Positions 41,971 through 51,985 of a DNA stretch of 63,764 nt are shown here, piece by piece (position 1 is the first letter of the stretch; every line of letters begins with the position of its first letter). Under the pieces are notes generated by a model that saw only the letters and a program-made list of their open reading frames with translations, was not told where the DNA came from and searched no databases. Origin of the DNA: Nocardia exalbida NBRC 100660 (GTDB taxonomy: Bacteria; Actinomycetota; Actinomycetes; Mycobacteriales; Mycobacteriaceae). The DNA is taken from assembly GCF_000308575.1 (NCBI RefSeq), contig NZ_BAFZ01000124.1:1-63764 (forward strand), in the 5' to 3' direction. Position numbers and translations under genes: made by a program.

Positions 41971-43230
41971 GTGACCGACGGCGACGACGATGTGGTCCGC
42001 TCGGTCGTCTCGACGATCCTGCGTGATCGTGACCGGTTGATCGCCGAGCTGTCGGCGTCCATGCGCGCGCAGGTCGCGGCGCTCGACTCGGACACCAGGC
42101 TGCGCGGCCTGTTCGAAGCGGGCACCACCGACAACCTGATGTCGGTGCTGGACTTCGTGCAGAACGACGCCGCCGAGCACGAGGTGCACGCCCCGGCGCG
42201 GGCGCTGGTGTACGCGCGCACGCTCGCCCAGCGCGACGTCCCGCTGTCCGCGCTGATCCGCGCCTACCGCGTGGGGCATGCCGGGTTCCTCGATGTCGCG
42301 ATGCGCTACGCCGTGGAACTGGGCGGTCCGGACAGTGCGGCGGCCATCATCCGGATCGTCAATCGCACCGCCGTGTACATCGACCGGGTATGCGAGCACG
42401 TCGGTGTCGCCTACGGACAGGAACGCGACCGGTGGGTGGGCAGCCGCGGCGGCCTGCGCCAGGAGTGGGTGGCCCGGGTACTGGACGGCTCGGCCGACGA
42501 CATCGGCCGAGCCGAGCAAGTGCTGCGCTATCCCCTGACCGGCCACCACGTCGCGGTGAACGCCTGGACCGAGCCGCAGCTCTCGGCGCGGGCCGCGATG
42601 GACGTCCTCGACGCCGTTCGCGCGGCGCTGGTGCCGCTGTTGGGCAACCCGCGCCGGGCGTTGCTGGTGCCGATCGACGAACGCGAGGTCCGGATGTGGT
42701 TCTCCGTCTCCCGCGACCTGACGATCGATATCGACGCCATCCAGCGCGCGCTGTCGGCCCTGTCGTTGCCGGTGCGGGTGGCGATCGGCGGGCGCGGCGG
42801 CGGTGTCGAGGGATTCCGCCGCAGCCTGCGCCAGGCCGACCGGGTACGCGAACTCGTGCTGCTCGCCGGAGACGGCGCGCCACGGGCGGTGTCGCACGAG
42901 CAGGTGGCGGCCATCGCCCTCCTTAGTGGTGACATCGAGGAACTGCGCCGATACGTGGCCGACTGCCTCGGTGAGCTCGCCACCGACAACCAGCGCAATC
43001 TCTGGCTGCGCGAAACGCTGCGCGTCTTCCTCGCCAACAACCGCAGTTACGCCGCGGCCGCACAGGAGTTGGCCGTCCATCGCAACACCGTCCAGTACCG
43101 GGTGGGGCAGGCCGTCGAGCTGATCGGCCACGTCTTCGACGATCACGACCGCACACTGCACCTGCACCTGGCCTTGCAGGCCGCGCGCTGGCTCGGACCG
43201 GCCGTACTGCGACCGAACCCGGCGCTCTGA
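41971..43230 (+). CDS. PucR-family transcriptional regulator
   Basis: A 419-residue protein (431 bases of upstream frame allow ATG 41941, but AGGGAGG at 41956-41962 fits GTG 41971 better). The middle has a GGDEF-like fold region, and the C terminus has the PucR HTH: LRETLRVFLANNRSYAAAAQ, then LAVHRNTVQYRVGQAVELIG. PucR proteins typically activate catabolic genes. It is followed by a phosphotriesterase-like gene across an inverted repeat, and is divergent from the LLM gene. Confidence 0.85.
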   Translation: MTDGDDDVVRSVVSTILRDRDRLIAELSASMRAQVAALDSDTRLRGLFEAGTTDNLMSVLDFVQNDAAEHEVHAPARALVYARTLAQRDVPLSALIRAYRVGHAGFLDVAMRYAVELGGPDSAAAIIRIVNRTAVYIDRVCEHVGVAYGQERDRWVGSRGGLRQEWVARVLDGSADDIGRAEQVLRYPLTGHHVAVNAWTEPQLSARAAMDVLDAVRAALVPLLGNPRRALLVPIDEREVRMWFSVSRDLTIDIDAIQRALSALSLPVRVAIGGRGGGVEGFRRSLRQADRVRELVLLAGDGAPRAVSHEQVAAIALLSGDIEELRRYVADCLGELATDNQRNLWLRETLRVFLANNRSYAAAAQELAVHRNTVQYRVGQAVELIGHVFDDHDRTLHLHLALQAARWLGPAVLRPNPAL

Positions 43231-43256
43231 GCCGGCCGCTCTATGTGCGCACCGCA

Positions 43257-43277
43257 CGAAAGTTGTACGAACTTTCG
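43257..43277. promoter_or_regulatory. Inverted repeat between pucR-like and lactonase genes
   Basis: CGAAAGTT (43257-43264) and AACTTTCG (43270-43277) are inverted around GTACG. It lies 80 bp before the lactonase ATG, so it may be an operator (for example of PucR) or part of a terminator for the regulator gene. Confidence 0.45.
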
Positions 43278-43357
43278 GTGTCGGCGAATATGGCCCGTCT
43301 CACATCCCGGTTCGTAGCATTCCCCCGGATGCGCAGCCGAGCTGAGGAGAAACCGCC

Positions 43358-44344
43358 ATGTCAACGCTGGAAACGGTGCGCGGGACGATCGATACCGCCG
43401 ATATCGGAGTGACATTGATGCACGAGCACGTCTTCGTGCTCACCGGGGACATGCAGCAGAACTATCCGGCGGAATGGGGCTCCGAGGACGAACGCATCGC
43501 CGACGCGGTGCGCAGGCTGCGAGTCGCCTACGACGCCGGTGTGCGCACGATCGTCGATCCCACGGTGGTCGGGCTGGGCCGCTACATCCCGCGCATTCAG
43601 CGGATCGCCGAGCAAGTGCCGCTGAACCTGGTGGTCGCCACCGGTATCTACACCTACGGCGATGTCCCGTTCTTCTTCCACTACCGCGGGCCCGCGTTGA
43701 ACGACATCGTCGGCGCGCAGGTCCCCGACCCGATGGTCGACATGTTCATCGGCGACATCCGCGACGGCATCGCGGGCACCGGCGTGAAGGCGGGCATGCT
43801 CAAGTGCGCGATCGACCGGCAAGGACTCACCCCGGGCGTGGAGCGGGTGATGCGCGCCGTCGCCCGGGCCCACCTCGCGACCGGCGTCCCGATCACGGTG
43901 CACACCCATCCCGAGTCACGCAGCGGGCTGGACGTGAAGCGCGTGATGTGCGACGAGGAAGGCGTCGACCCCCGCCGCATCGTGCTCGGCCACAGCGGCG
44001 ACACCACCGACTGCGATCACCTCGCCTACCTGGCCGACTCCGGCTTCGTGCTCGGCATGGACCGCTTCGGCATCAACCTCGACACCACCTTCGAAGCCCG
44101 CGCGGACACGCTGATCGAAATGGTGCGCCGCGGCTACACCGACCGGATGGTGCTGTCCCAGGACGCCAGCTGTTACATCGACTGGATCGAGCCGGCCGCC
44201 ATGGCCGCCCTGCCGCAGTGGCACTACACCCACCTCTTCGAAGACGTCTTCCCCTATGTGCTCGATCGCGGCGTCACCAAGGAACAGATCGGCGCGATGC
44301 TGGTCGACGTTCCGCGCGCGTTCTTCGAGGCGCGCACACGCTGA
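43358..44344 (+). CDS. Phosphotriesterase-like lactonase family hydrolase
   Basis: A 328-residue amidohydrolase-superfamily barrel with the full binuclear metal set: H22 and H24 (MHEHV), Lys149 (MLKCAID) for carboxylation, H182 (TVHTH), H212 (LGHSGD) and D269 (LSQDAS). Members hydrolyse lactones such as acyl-homoserine lactones and some organophosphates. It lies downstream of a PucR-type regulator. No signal peptide. The natural substrate is not readable. Confidence 0.88.
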   Translation: MSTLETVRGTIDTADIGVTLMHEHVFVLTGDMQQNYPAEWGSEDERIADAVRRLRVAYDAGVRTIVDPTVVGLGRYIPRIQRIAEQVPLNLVVATGIYTYGDVPFFFHYRGPALNDIVGAQVPDPMVDMFIGDIRDGIAGTGVKAGMLKCAIDRQGLTPGVERVMRAVARAHLATGVPITVHTHPESRSGLDVKRVMCDEEGVDPRRIVLGHSGDTTDCDHLAYLADSGFVLGMDRFGINLDTTFEARADTLIEMVRRGYTDRMVLSQDASCYIDWIEPAAMAALPQWHYTHLFEDVFPYVLDRGVTKEQIGAMLVDVPRAFFEARTR

Positions 44345-44435
44345 CATGGCTCATCGCCGACCGGCCCGATAGGATCGCCGCACCCTTACTCGGATCGTCC
44401 GGCACGTTCCTGCCGGGATGGGATGTGAATTCGTC

Positions 44436-45513
<1,078 letters not shown>

Positions 45514-45518
<5 letters not shown>

Positions 45519-45694
45519 GCACTGCGCCCAGGACGTCCGACTGAGCGCTACGCCCCAGACGTCCGACTGAGCGCTACGCCCAGGACGTCCGACTGAGCGC
45601 TACGCCCCAGACGTCCGACTGAGCTCTGCGCCCGGGGGCTCCGACTGAGCACTGCGTCCAGGGCTCCGACTGAGCACTGCGCCCAGGGGGTCCG
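45514..45694. repeat. Seven tandem copies of a 26-bp repeat
   Basis: Units start at 45514, 45540, 45566, 45592, 45618, 45644 and 45669. All are 26 bp except the sixth, which is 25. Each begins ACTGAGC, continues (G/A)CT(A/G)CGCCC and ends near GTCCG. Units 2 and 4 are identical. The array starts at the stop codon of the ABC ATPase gene and runs into a hairpin. It is a minisatellite likely to vary in copy number. Confidence 0.9.
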
Positions 45695-45718
45695 CTCGCC
45701 CAGCCGGACGAGCGGACC
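45689..45718. terminator. Hairpin at the end of the tandem repeat array
   Basis: GGTCCGCTCG (45689-45698) pairs with CGAGCGGACC (45709-45718). It lies between the convergent ABC ATPase and HxlR genes. Confidence 0.65.
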
Positions 45719-45790
45719 GGCAGCCCGCGTCAGACGGGCAGCGATCCAGGCCAGCCCGCAACACGGTCACCCGGAGCGGGCCCGGCGCGG

Positions 45791-46321
45791 TCAGTCCGTC
45801 GCGTCCGATCGACGGCGTTCGCGCCGCCGCCGGGAGTATTCGTCGTTGAGCCGCACGCCCAGTTCCTCGAGTTCGATCTCGCGGCCGGATTCGCTGCGCA
45901 CCTGCACCCGCACCGGGTCGCCGGTGGCCTCCTCGACCAGGAGCAGCGGGGCCGGTCCCGGTTGTAAGTAGGCGTCCCCCCACTGCATGAGCGCCAGCAC
46001 GGCGGGCAGCAGATCCCGGCCCATCCGGGTGAGCACGTATTCGTGCCGGGTGCGCTTGCCTTCCTCTCGATACGGCCGTTTCGCCAGCAAGCCCGCCTCG
46101 GTGAGCTTGCGCAACTGGGCGGCGGCCGCCGCGTCGGTGATGCCGACCCGGCTGGCGAACCCGTCGAACCGCCGCGTCCCGTAGTACGCCTCGCGCAGGA
46201 TGAGCACCGCCGAGCGCGTGCCGATGAGGTCCATCGCCTTCGCGATCGAGCATTCGTCGGCCTTCCACGCGCTGAGATCGGCCAACGGTCCTTCCATCAC
46301 TGCTGCCATGACGAACATCAT
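45791..46321 (-). CDS. HxlR-family transcriptional regulator
   Basis: Up to 176 residues (starts at 46321, 46318, 46309 or 46297 are possible; none has a clear ribosome site). CSIAKAMDLIGTRSAVLILR and TRRFDGFASRVGITDAAAAA are the HxlR winged helix, and KRTRHEYVLTRMGRDLLPAV is the wing and dimer part. The tail is very Arg-rich. It is divergent from the thiolase gene with about 100 bp between and probably controls it. Confidence 0.85.
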   Translation of the reverse strand: MMFVMAAVMEGPLADLSAWKADECSIAKAMDLIGTRSAVLILREAYYGTRRFDGFASRVGITDAAAAAQLRKLTEAGLLAKRPYREEGKRTRHEYVLTRMGRDLLPAVLALMQWGDAYLQPGPAPLLLVEEATGDPVRVQVRSESGREIELEELGVRLNDEYSRRRRERRRSDATD

Positions 46322-46420
46322 ACCGAAGCTGACTTGCCTCAGCTATTGCCAGAGGTACTCTGACTATGTGTTGATAGAGCCAGGCATGGCGGCTCGGCTC
46401 TCGGTCCGGAAGGAAGCACC

Positions 46421-47590
46421 ATGAGAGACGCGGTGATTGTCGAAGCGGTACGCACCCCGATCGGCAAAGGCAAGCCGAACGGCGCACTGCACAATGTCAA
46501 CGCGGTGGACCTGCTGGCCCACAGCCTGCGTGAGGTGGTGGACCGCAGCGGCATCGATCCCGCACTCATCGACGACGTGATCGGCGGCGTCGTCACCCAG
46601 TTCGGCGAGCAGGGCGCGAACATGACCAGGCGCGCCGCGCTGGCCGCCGGATATCCCGAATCCGTCCCCGCGACCACCGTCGACCGGCAGTGCGGCAGCA
46701 GCCAGCAGGCGATCCACTTCGCCGCGCAAGGCGTGATCGCGGGCGCCTACGACATCGTGGTCGCCGCTGGCGTGGAGTCGATGGGGCGAATTCCCATGGG
46801 CGCCAACCTGGTCGGTTCGGACGATATCTCCGGCGCCGGCTTCGCCGAGCGCTACCCCGACGGCCTGGTGTCGCAGGGCATCAGCGCCGAGCTGATCGCG
46901 GCGAAGTGGGGACTCACCCGCACGCAGCTGGACGAGTTCGCGCTCGCCAGTCACGACAAGGCCGCGCTCGCCACGAAGAACGGTCTGTTCGCCCGGGAAC
47001 TGGCGCCGATCAACGGGCTCACCACCGACGAGGGCATCCGGGTCGGCAGCACGTTGGAGACGCTGGGCGCACTCCGGCCCGCCTACTACGACCCGGCCAT
47101 GGCCGCCCGCTTCCCGCAGATCGGCTGGGCCATCACGGCGGCGTCCGCGAGCCAGGTCAGCGACGGCAGCGCGGCGGTGCTCATCATGACCGGCGAGCGC
47201 GCGAAAGAACTCGGGATGAAACCGCTCGCCCGGCTGCACAGCTTCGCGGTGGCCGGTGACGACCCGCTGCTGATGCTCACCGCGGTGATCCCGGCGACCC
47301 GGAAAGTGTTGCAGCGCGCCGGTTTGCGGCTGTCGGACATCGATCTGGTCGAGATCAACGAGGCGTTCTCGCCGGTGGTGCTGGCCTGGGCGCACGACAC
47401 CGGCGCGGACCTGGCGAAGGTCAACGTCAACGGTGGCGCGATCGCCATCGGCCACCCGCTCGGCGCGTCCGGCGCGCGCCTGATGACCACGCTGGTGCAC
47501 GCCATGCAGGACCGCGGCGCCCGCTACGGCCTGCAAACCATGTGTGAGGCGGGCGGTTTGGCCAACGCCACCATCGTCGAAAGGTTGTGA
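46421..47590 (+). CDS. Acetyl-CoA acyltransferase (thiolase)
   Basis: A 389-residue thiolase. The nucleophile Cys91 is in VDRQCGSSQQAIHFA; NEAFSPVVLAW, GGAIAIGHPLGASGARLM and LQTMCEAGGLANATIVERL hold the His and second Cys. Length and motifs match degradative thiolases that split 3-oxoacyl-CoA with CoA. AAGGAAG precedes the ATG. It is divergent from an HxlR regulator, which suggests inducible use on a specific substrate. Confidence 0.92.
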   Translation: MRDAVIVEAVRTPIGKGKPNGALHNVNAVDLLAHSLREVVDRSGIDPALIDDVIGGVVTQFGEQGANMTRRAALAAGYPESVPATTVDRQCGSSQQAIHFAAQGVIAGAYDIVVAAGVESMGRIPMGANLVGSDDISGAGFAERYPDGLVSQGISAELIAAKWGLTRTQLDEFALASHDKAALATKNGLFARELAPINGLTTDEGIRVGSTLETLGALRPAYYDPAMAARFPQIGWAITAASASQVSDGSAAVLIMTGERAKELGMKPLARLHSFAVAGDDPLLMLTAVIPATRKVLQRAGLRLSDIDLVEINEAFSPVVLAWAHDTGADLAKVNVNGGAIAIGHPLGASGARLMTTLVHAMQDRGARYGLQTMCEAGGLANATIVERL

Positions 47591-47649
47591 TCAGCAGCGC
47601 CACCGGCGTGCGTGTTCGTCGCGCGAAGACGCACGCCGGTGGCGGCCGA

Positions 47650-47988
47650 TCAGTACGAAACGAGTACTGCCGCGATCAGGAAACCGACCAACCAGGACTC
47701 GAGAATCAACGGGATCGCGATGAGCGGGGTCCACGCGATCGGCCTGCCGTCGCGCACTTTCTCCAGCGCCGAGAACACCGCCGCGAGCACCGACGCCACG
47801 ATGCCGGTCCAGGCGATCACTTGCGCCCACGGGAGATACCCCACTCCACTCCCAGCCTCGCCGTCGCGCGCGAGCACTTCGTAGAGCGGGACGAAAGACG
47901 CCATCAGCCAGCCGAATCCGAGCACGATCACCGAACCCAGCGCCACGCGCAGCGCATCGGTCGTTCGCCGCCGGAAATGCCACGCCAT
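47650..47988 (-). CDS. Small membrane protein, three predicted membrane segments
   Basis: A 112-residue protein with hydrophobic segments at about 14-34, 53-73 and 88-110. No recognised family and no charged catalytic residues within the segments. It ends 59 bases past the thiolase stop, on the opposite strand. Confidence 0.6.
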   Translation of the reverse strand: MAWHFRRRTTDALRVALGSVIVLGFGWLMASFVPLYEVLARDGEAGSGVGYLPWAQVIAWTGIVASVLAAVFSALEKVRDGRPIAWTPLIAIPLILESWLVGFLIAAVLVSY

Positions 47989-48031
47989 GCCTTCAGCATG
48001 ACCGGGGCACCGCCACCCGGCATCTCGGCGG

Positions 48032-48442
48032 TTAGTTTCCCGGGTAAACCTGCGACGCCAAGGCGAGGCCGCCGCCGAACGAGGCGACGATCAGCACGAT
48101 CGCCAGCACCGGCCAGTACCACATGTACCAGCGCTTCACCGCGGCCAGAATGAGCATCCCGGTCACGCCGACGATCGCGAACGCGGTGCCGCCCCAGGAC
48201 ACCACGAAGGCCCAGCCCAGGTAGTCGGTGCGGCAGTTGTCCAGCCCGCACGGATCGGTGGCCAAGGCGAAGAAGACGGTGAAGTAGGCCGCGGCGAGGC
48301 CGAGGACCGCCGCGACGCAGTACAGCACGACGGCGAGCACGACGTCCCAGGTCCGCGCCGCCCGCTGCCCGGCGGCCGGACGTGCGGGCACCGGCGGCAT
48401 GCCGTACGGCGGCCAGGGCTGCGGGGTACCGGTCTGGATCAT
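48032..48442 (-). CDS. Membrane protein with Pro-rich N terminus
   Basis: A 136-residue protein: a Pro-rich cytoplasmic N terminus (PQPWPPYGMPPVPARP), then membrane segments at about 33-57, 73-98 and 106-130. A loop after the first segment carries CGLDNC, a possible disulfide. Function unknown. It is divergent from menC. Confidence 0.6.
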   Translation of the reverse strand: MIQTGTPQPWPPYGMPPVPARPAAGQRAARTWDVVLAVVLYCVAAVLGLAAAYFTVFFALATDPCGLDNCRTDYLGWAFVVSWGGTAFAIVGVTGMLILAAVKRWYMWYWPVLAIVLIVASFGGGLALASQVYPGN

Positions 48443-48547
48443 GACGCCGACGATCCCGCGTCGGTCGTCCCGGCGACTCCGGGAAACTACTCGAGTCCGC
48501 GTGCGCAATCCCCGATCCGCGGCGGCGGCCGAATAAGCTGGGCGGCG

Positions 48548-49531
48548 ATGAGCGACTCCGCAGCGCAGAACATCGTCTACGCCATTCCGATGCGCACCCG
48601 TTTCCGTGGCATCACGGTGCGCGAGGGAATGCTGATCCACGGGCCGCTCGGGTGGGGCGAGTTCTGTCCGTTCCCCGAATACGACGACCGCGAGGCCGCC
48701 GCCTGGCTGGCCACCGCACTGGAACAGGTCACGACGGGCTGGCCCGAGCCGGTGCGCGATCGCATTCCGATCAATTGCACCGTGCCCGCCGTGGACCCCG
48801 AGCAGGCGCACGCGATCGTGGGCCGGTCCGGCTGCCGCACCGCCAAGGTGAAGGTCGCCGACCACCCCGACTCGCTCGCCGAGGATCTGGCCAGGGTGGA
48901 GGCGGTGCGCGACGCGCTCGGCCGCAACGGCGCGATCCGGGTCGACGCGAACGCGGTCTGGGATGTCGACACCGCCGTGCGCCACATCCAGCGGATCGAT
49001 AAGGCCGCGGGGGGCCTGGAATATGTCGAACAGCCCTGCCGGACGATCGAGGAGCTCGCCGCGGTGCGCCGCCGCGTCGATGTCCGCATCGCCGCCGACG
49101 AATCCATCCGCCGCGCCGAAGACCCGCTGCGGGTCGCGGTCGCCGGGGCCGCCGACATCGCCGTCCTCAAATGCACGCCGCTCGGCGGCGTCCGGCGCGC
49201 CCTGCAAGTGGCGGAGGCGGCGGGACTGCCGTGTGTGGTCTCCTCCGCGCTCGAGACCAGCGTCGGCCTCGCCGCGCAACTGGCGCTGGCCGGCGCGCTG
49301 CCGGAACTCGACTTCGCCTGTGGTCTCGGCACTTTGAGCCTGCTCACCGGCGACGTGACGCCGGGCGCGCTGCGTGCCTCGGACGGTTATCTCCCCGTCC
49401 TGCGCACCCCGCCCGAGCCGGATCCGCGTCTGATGGAAAGCCATCGCCATCCCGATGCCGACCGCACCGCGTGGTGGCAGGAGCGGCTGGCCCGCGTCAG
49501 CGCCCTGGTCCAGCAGGCCCCGCCCACATGA
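48548..49531 (+). CDS. menC: o-Succinylbenzoate synthase
   Basis: A 327-residue enolase-superfamily protein of the actinobacterial MenC type. The catalytic Lys pair is in TAKVKVADHP, the metal ligands are in IRVDANAVWD, YVEQPC and IAADESI, and the second Lys is in VLKCTPLGGV. It dehydrates SHCHC to o-succinylbenzoate in menaquinone synthesis. No other men genes are in the window, so it stands alone here. Confidence 0.88.
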   Translation: MSDSAAQNIVYAIPMRTRFRGITVREGMLIHGPLGWGEFCPFPEYDDREAAAWLATALEQVTTGWPEPVRDRIPINCTVPAVDPEQAHAIVGRSGCRTAKVKVADHPDSLAEDLARVEAVRDALGRNGAIRVDANAVWDVDTAVRHIQRIDKAAGGLEYVEQPCRTIEELAAVRRRVDVRIAADESIRRAEDPLRVAVAGAADIAVLKCTPLGGVRRALQVAEAAGLPCVVSSALETSVGLAAQLALAGALPELDFACGLGTLSLLTGDVTPGALRASDGYLPVLRTPPEPDPRLMESHRHPDADRTAWWQERLARVSALVQQAPPT

Positions 49532-49609
49532 CCGCGCGAAACCACTGCCACCTCGCGCACGCGAGCACCGCGGCACACCCGCCGAGTGGTCTTCCGCTGA
49601 ACGGCGGCC

Positions 49610-50122
49610 TTACCCGATCCGTACCCCGCAGCCCAGCATTGTGGTCCGCAAGAGCAACGCCGCCTCGGGACCGATAACGCCGTCGACCAGTTCCACATAG
49701 CGGTCACAGAACTCCGGACCGTGCGCGGCCACCGACGCCGGGGCTGACTCCAGGTGATGCGCTAATTCGTGCAGGATCACCAGTTCCCGCAGCGCCCAGG
49801 CGGTGCCGCCGGTGTGCAGTGGAACCGCTAACACGTTCCCGGCCGCCTCGTAATGCGCGGCGGTGGTCCCGGCTCGCGAGCGGACGCGCACCGCCACGGC
49901 GGCCCGGTCCCACCGCGCCCGTATCCAATTGAGGGCCAGCACCTTGTCCGCATAGCTCTGCACGGATTCCACCGAGGCGAAGCGTCGCTCGATCGGCAAG
50001 GTGAGCTGCGAACCGTAAAGTTCTACGGTGCGCGCACCGTGCTCGTCGGCGCGATCGAACACCCCGCGTACCAACTGCTCGGCGTCGTATACCTTGGCGC
50101 GCTGGCTGTCGCGCACCGTCAT
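49610..50122 (-). CDS. TIGR04338-type putative metallohydrolase
   Basis: A 170-residue protein with a zinc metalloprotease motif HELAHH in LVILHELAHHLESAPA and a downstream HGPEFCDRYVELV. This is the actinobacterial TIGR04338 family as I remember it, commonly encoded beside a DUF2786 protein, as here. No signal peptide. The substrate is unknown. Confidence 0.82.
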   Translation of the reverse strand: MTVRDSQRAKVYDAEQLVRGVFDRADEHGARTVELYGSQLTLPIERRFASVESVQSYADKVLALNWIRARWDRAAVAVRVRSRAGTTAAHYEAAGNVLAVPLHTGGTAWALRELVILHELAHHLESAPASVAAHGPEFCDRYVELVDGVIGPEAALLLRTTMLGCGVRIG

Positions 50123-50237
50123 GGTCGCGAAGCCGATCTCGCGACAGGGGGCACCAACCGGTTGCCGAAACCCGCCGATGCCTCCGACGATCGCGCGCGG
50201 CCACGCCCGCCCGCACGCCCGATGTTGTGCACGCTGG

Positions 50238-51083
50238 TCAACCGCCCTCGGGGGTGCTCAACTTCCGCCGGGCAGCCGGGAGTTCGGGCGAGGTACCGAT
50301 CCGCGCGGCCCGGCCCGCGCGATCCCCCGCCGCCCGCGCCGCCGCCGAATGCCCCGCCGACGCCTGCGGCCCGCGCCAGGTGCCGCGCGCCTCCGACGTC
50401 TCGGCGTAGAAGTCTGTGAGCTCGATCTCTTTGGCGCGCAATGCCAGCGCCGTGCCGGTGGCCTCGGCCTCCCGTGGCAACACCTCCGCTTCGACCTCGG
50501 CCTTCACCTCCGTCAGCCGCCGCCCGATCCGCGCGGCGAACGCCATCTGGAAGTTCAGTCGTGCTGTCACACCCGCGACCGGCGCCTGCACCCGGCGCCG
50601 GACCGGACGACCCCATCGCTTCTCCACCACGATCTTCTCGACGGTGGCCGATTTGTACGCGCCCGACTTGATGTACTGGTCGGACGCGCGCACCATCTGC
50701 ACGAGCAGGCTGGCGTAGAGCGCCTCGCAGGTATCGATGTCGGAGTCGAATCCATACGCGTAGACCTGCGTCGAGGTGCGGGCCACATCGCAGCGCACGT
50801 CGTTCGCCGCCGCGATCGCGATGAACAACTGGACATAGGTCCGCAGCCCGCGCTTGCCCGGCTCACCGATCGGGATGACCCGCTGCACCGGCGTGGGCCT
50901 GCGCTCGCGTCCCGCGATGTGCGCCCGCGCCACCGCGAGGTCGATGGACGACTTCGTGGCCAGGCGCTGAGCCGCGGCGAGAAACGCTTCGGCCTCGTGC
51001 TCGTTGTCGGTGGCCTCGGCCTTGCGCAGCAGCCCACCGATGCGCGTGAGCATCCGATCGGGAACCGCGTTCGGCGAAGTCAT
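50238..51083 (-). CDS. DUF2786 protein
   Basis: A 281-residue protein. The DUF2786 region is at 9-50 (MLTRIGGLLRKAEATDNEHE, then AFLAAAQRLATKSSIDLAVA). A central region (LFIAIAAANDVRCDVARTST; DIDTCEALYASLLVQMV) is followed by a low-complexity Ala/Arg-rich tail. It is on the same strand as the metallohydrolase gene 115 bases downstream. These families co-occur in actinobacteria; function unknown. Confidence 0.8.
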   Translation of the reverse strand: MTSPNAVPDRMLTRIGGLLRKAEATDNEHEAEAFLAAAQRLATKSSIDLAVARAHIAGRERRPTPVQRVIPIGEPGKRGLRTYVQLFIAIAAANDVRCDVARTSTQVYAYGFDSDIDTCEALYASLLVQMVRASDQYIKSGAYKSATVEKIVVEKRWGRPVRRRVQAPVAGVTARLNFQMAFAARIGRRLTEVKAEVEAEVLPREAEATGTALALRAKEIELTDFYAETSEARGTWRGPQASAGHSAAARAAGDRAGRAARIGTSPELPAARRKLSTPEGG

Positions 51084-51144
51084 CGCGCCCAGCCTAGTGG
51101 GCGTAGCCGGTCGAACTCCGTCCGATGTCGGCTTCGATCGAGAA

Positions 51145-51507
51145 CTACGTCATTCGCTCGCTGGGTACCGCGGTGAGCCCGCTGGGTCCGATCACGATGT
51201 CGCACGGGACACCGAGTCGATCCATCTCGTACAGCGCCTCGTACAGGTGGGTGGACATCAGCATGTACCACCAACTCGAGGGCGTATGGTCAGGTTCGTC
51301 ATCCGGAACCCTCGACGCGATCCGCGCGTAGTAGTCACTGATCGCCTCTTCACTGAACTCGATCGCGACCGGCGGCGCCAGCTCGACCTCCCCTCGGGCC
51401 GTGATCCAGAGCCCGCCCTTCTCATCGGTCGCCACGCGAAGTCCCAACCCGCGCGCGGCGCGGGCCACCGATTCGGTCAGCTCGGCTGACGTCGGATCAA
51501 CGTGCAC
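51145..51507 (-). CDS. Likely immunity protein for the secreted toxin-like protein
   Basis: A 120-residue acidic cytoplasmic protein starting at GTG 51507, 5 bases after AGGAGG within the end of the upstream gene. It overlaps that gene by 11 bases, so translation is coupled. It has no signal peptide; features include IEFSEEAISDYYARIASRVP and SSWWYMLMSTHLYEALYEMD. A small acidic protein encoded immediately after a secreted nuclease-like toxin is the usual place for an immunity protein. Its family is not recognised. Confidence 0.55.
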   Translation of the reverse strand: MHVDPTSAELTESVARAARGLGLRVATDEKGGLWITARGEVELAPPVAIEFSEEAISDYYARIASRVPDDEPDHTPSSWWYMLMSTHLYEALYEMDRLGVPCDIVIGPSGLTAVPSERMT

Positions 51508-51985
51508 ACCCACCTCCTGGAAAAGCCGTAATGATCTTTCCACTGCCAGTAACAATTACCGTAGGTTGAACGGTCTGTGCAATCTGGCCGGTCACTTTGT
51601 TGACCAGGTAGATCTGGCCTGTATAGCAGAACTTCCCGCCGTCTTGCGTCGTGAACTTGTCCGGCGAGGACAGTGACTTTTCGATCGCCATATCAACGAT
51701 ATCGCGCCAGTTACGTCGCTCGATCGCCGCCAAGCCCTCCCATTCGGCCATGTGGCGATCCTTGATATGACGGAATCCACTGTCCCTGTTCCCGCACAGC
51801 AACGTGCCCGACTTGCCTCCCACAGGCCCGGTAGTGATCGAGAAGGTTCTGACTACTTTTGCGTCGTTGTCCGACACCCCGCAGGCACCCCAGACTTGGG
51901 GTTCGGCTGCAGCGGGTGATGCGAATCCCAGAACAGTGATTCCGGCGCACACAGCAGATAAAGCCACCCGAATTGCGATAGACAC
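51497..51985 (-). CDS. Secreted small toxin-like protein, possible BECR-fold nuclease
   Basis: A 162-residue protein. The signal peptide (about 1-28) ends ASPAAAEP. The mature part has four Cys and a motif GFRHIKDRHMAEWEG, then NWRDIVDMAIEKSL and a C-terminal strand run TGQIAQTVQPTVIVTGSGKI with ITAFPG at the end. H-I-x-x-R-H near the start plus a terminal strand with Thr/Ser resembles barnase/EndoU/RelE-type (BECR) toxin domains. That fold is inferred from pattern only. AGGA lies 8 bases before GTG 51985. Confidence 0.6.
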   Translation of the reverse strand: MSIAIRVALSAVCAGITVLGFASPAAAEPQVWGACGVSDNDAKVVRTFSITTGPVGGKSGTLLCGNRDSGFRHIKDRHMAEWEGLAAIERRNWRDIVDMAIEKSLSSPDKFTTQDGGKFCYTGQIYLVNKVTGQIAQTVQPTVIVTGSGKIITAFPGGGCAR

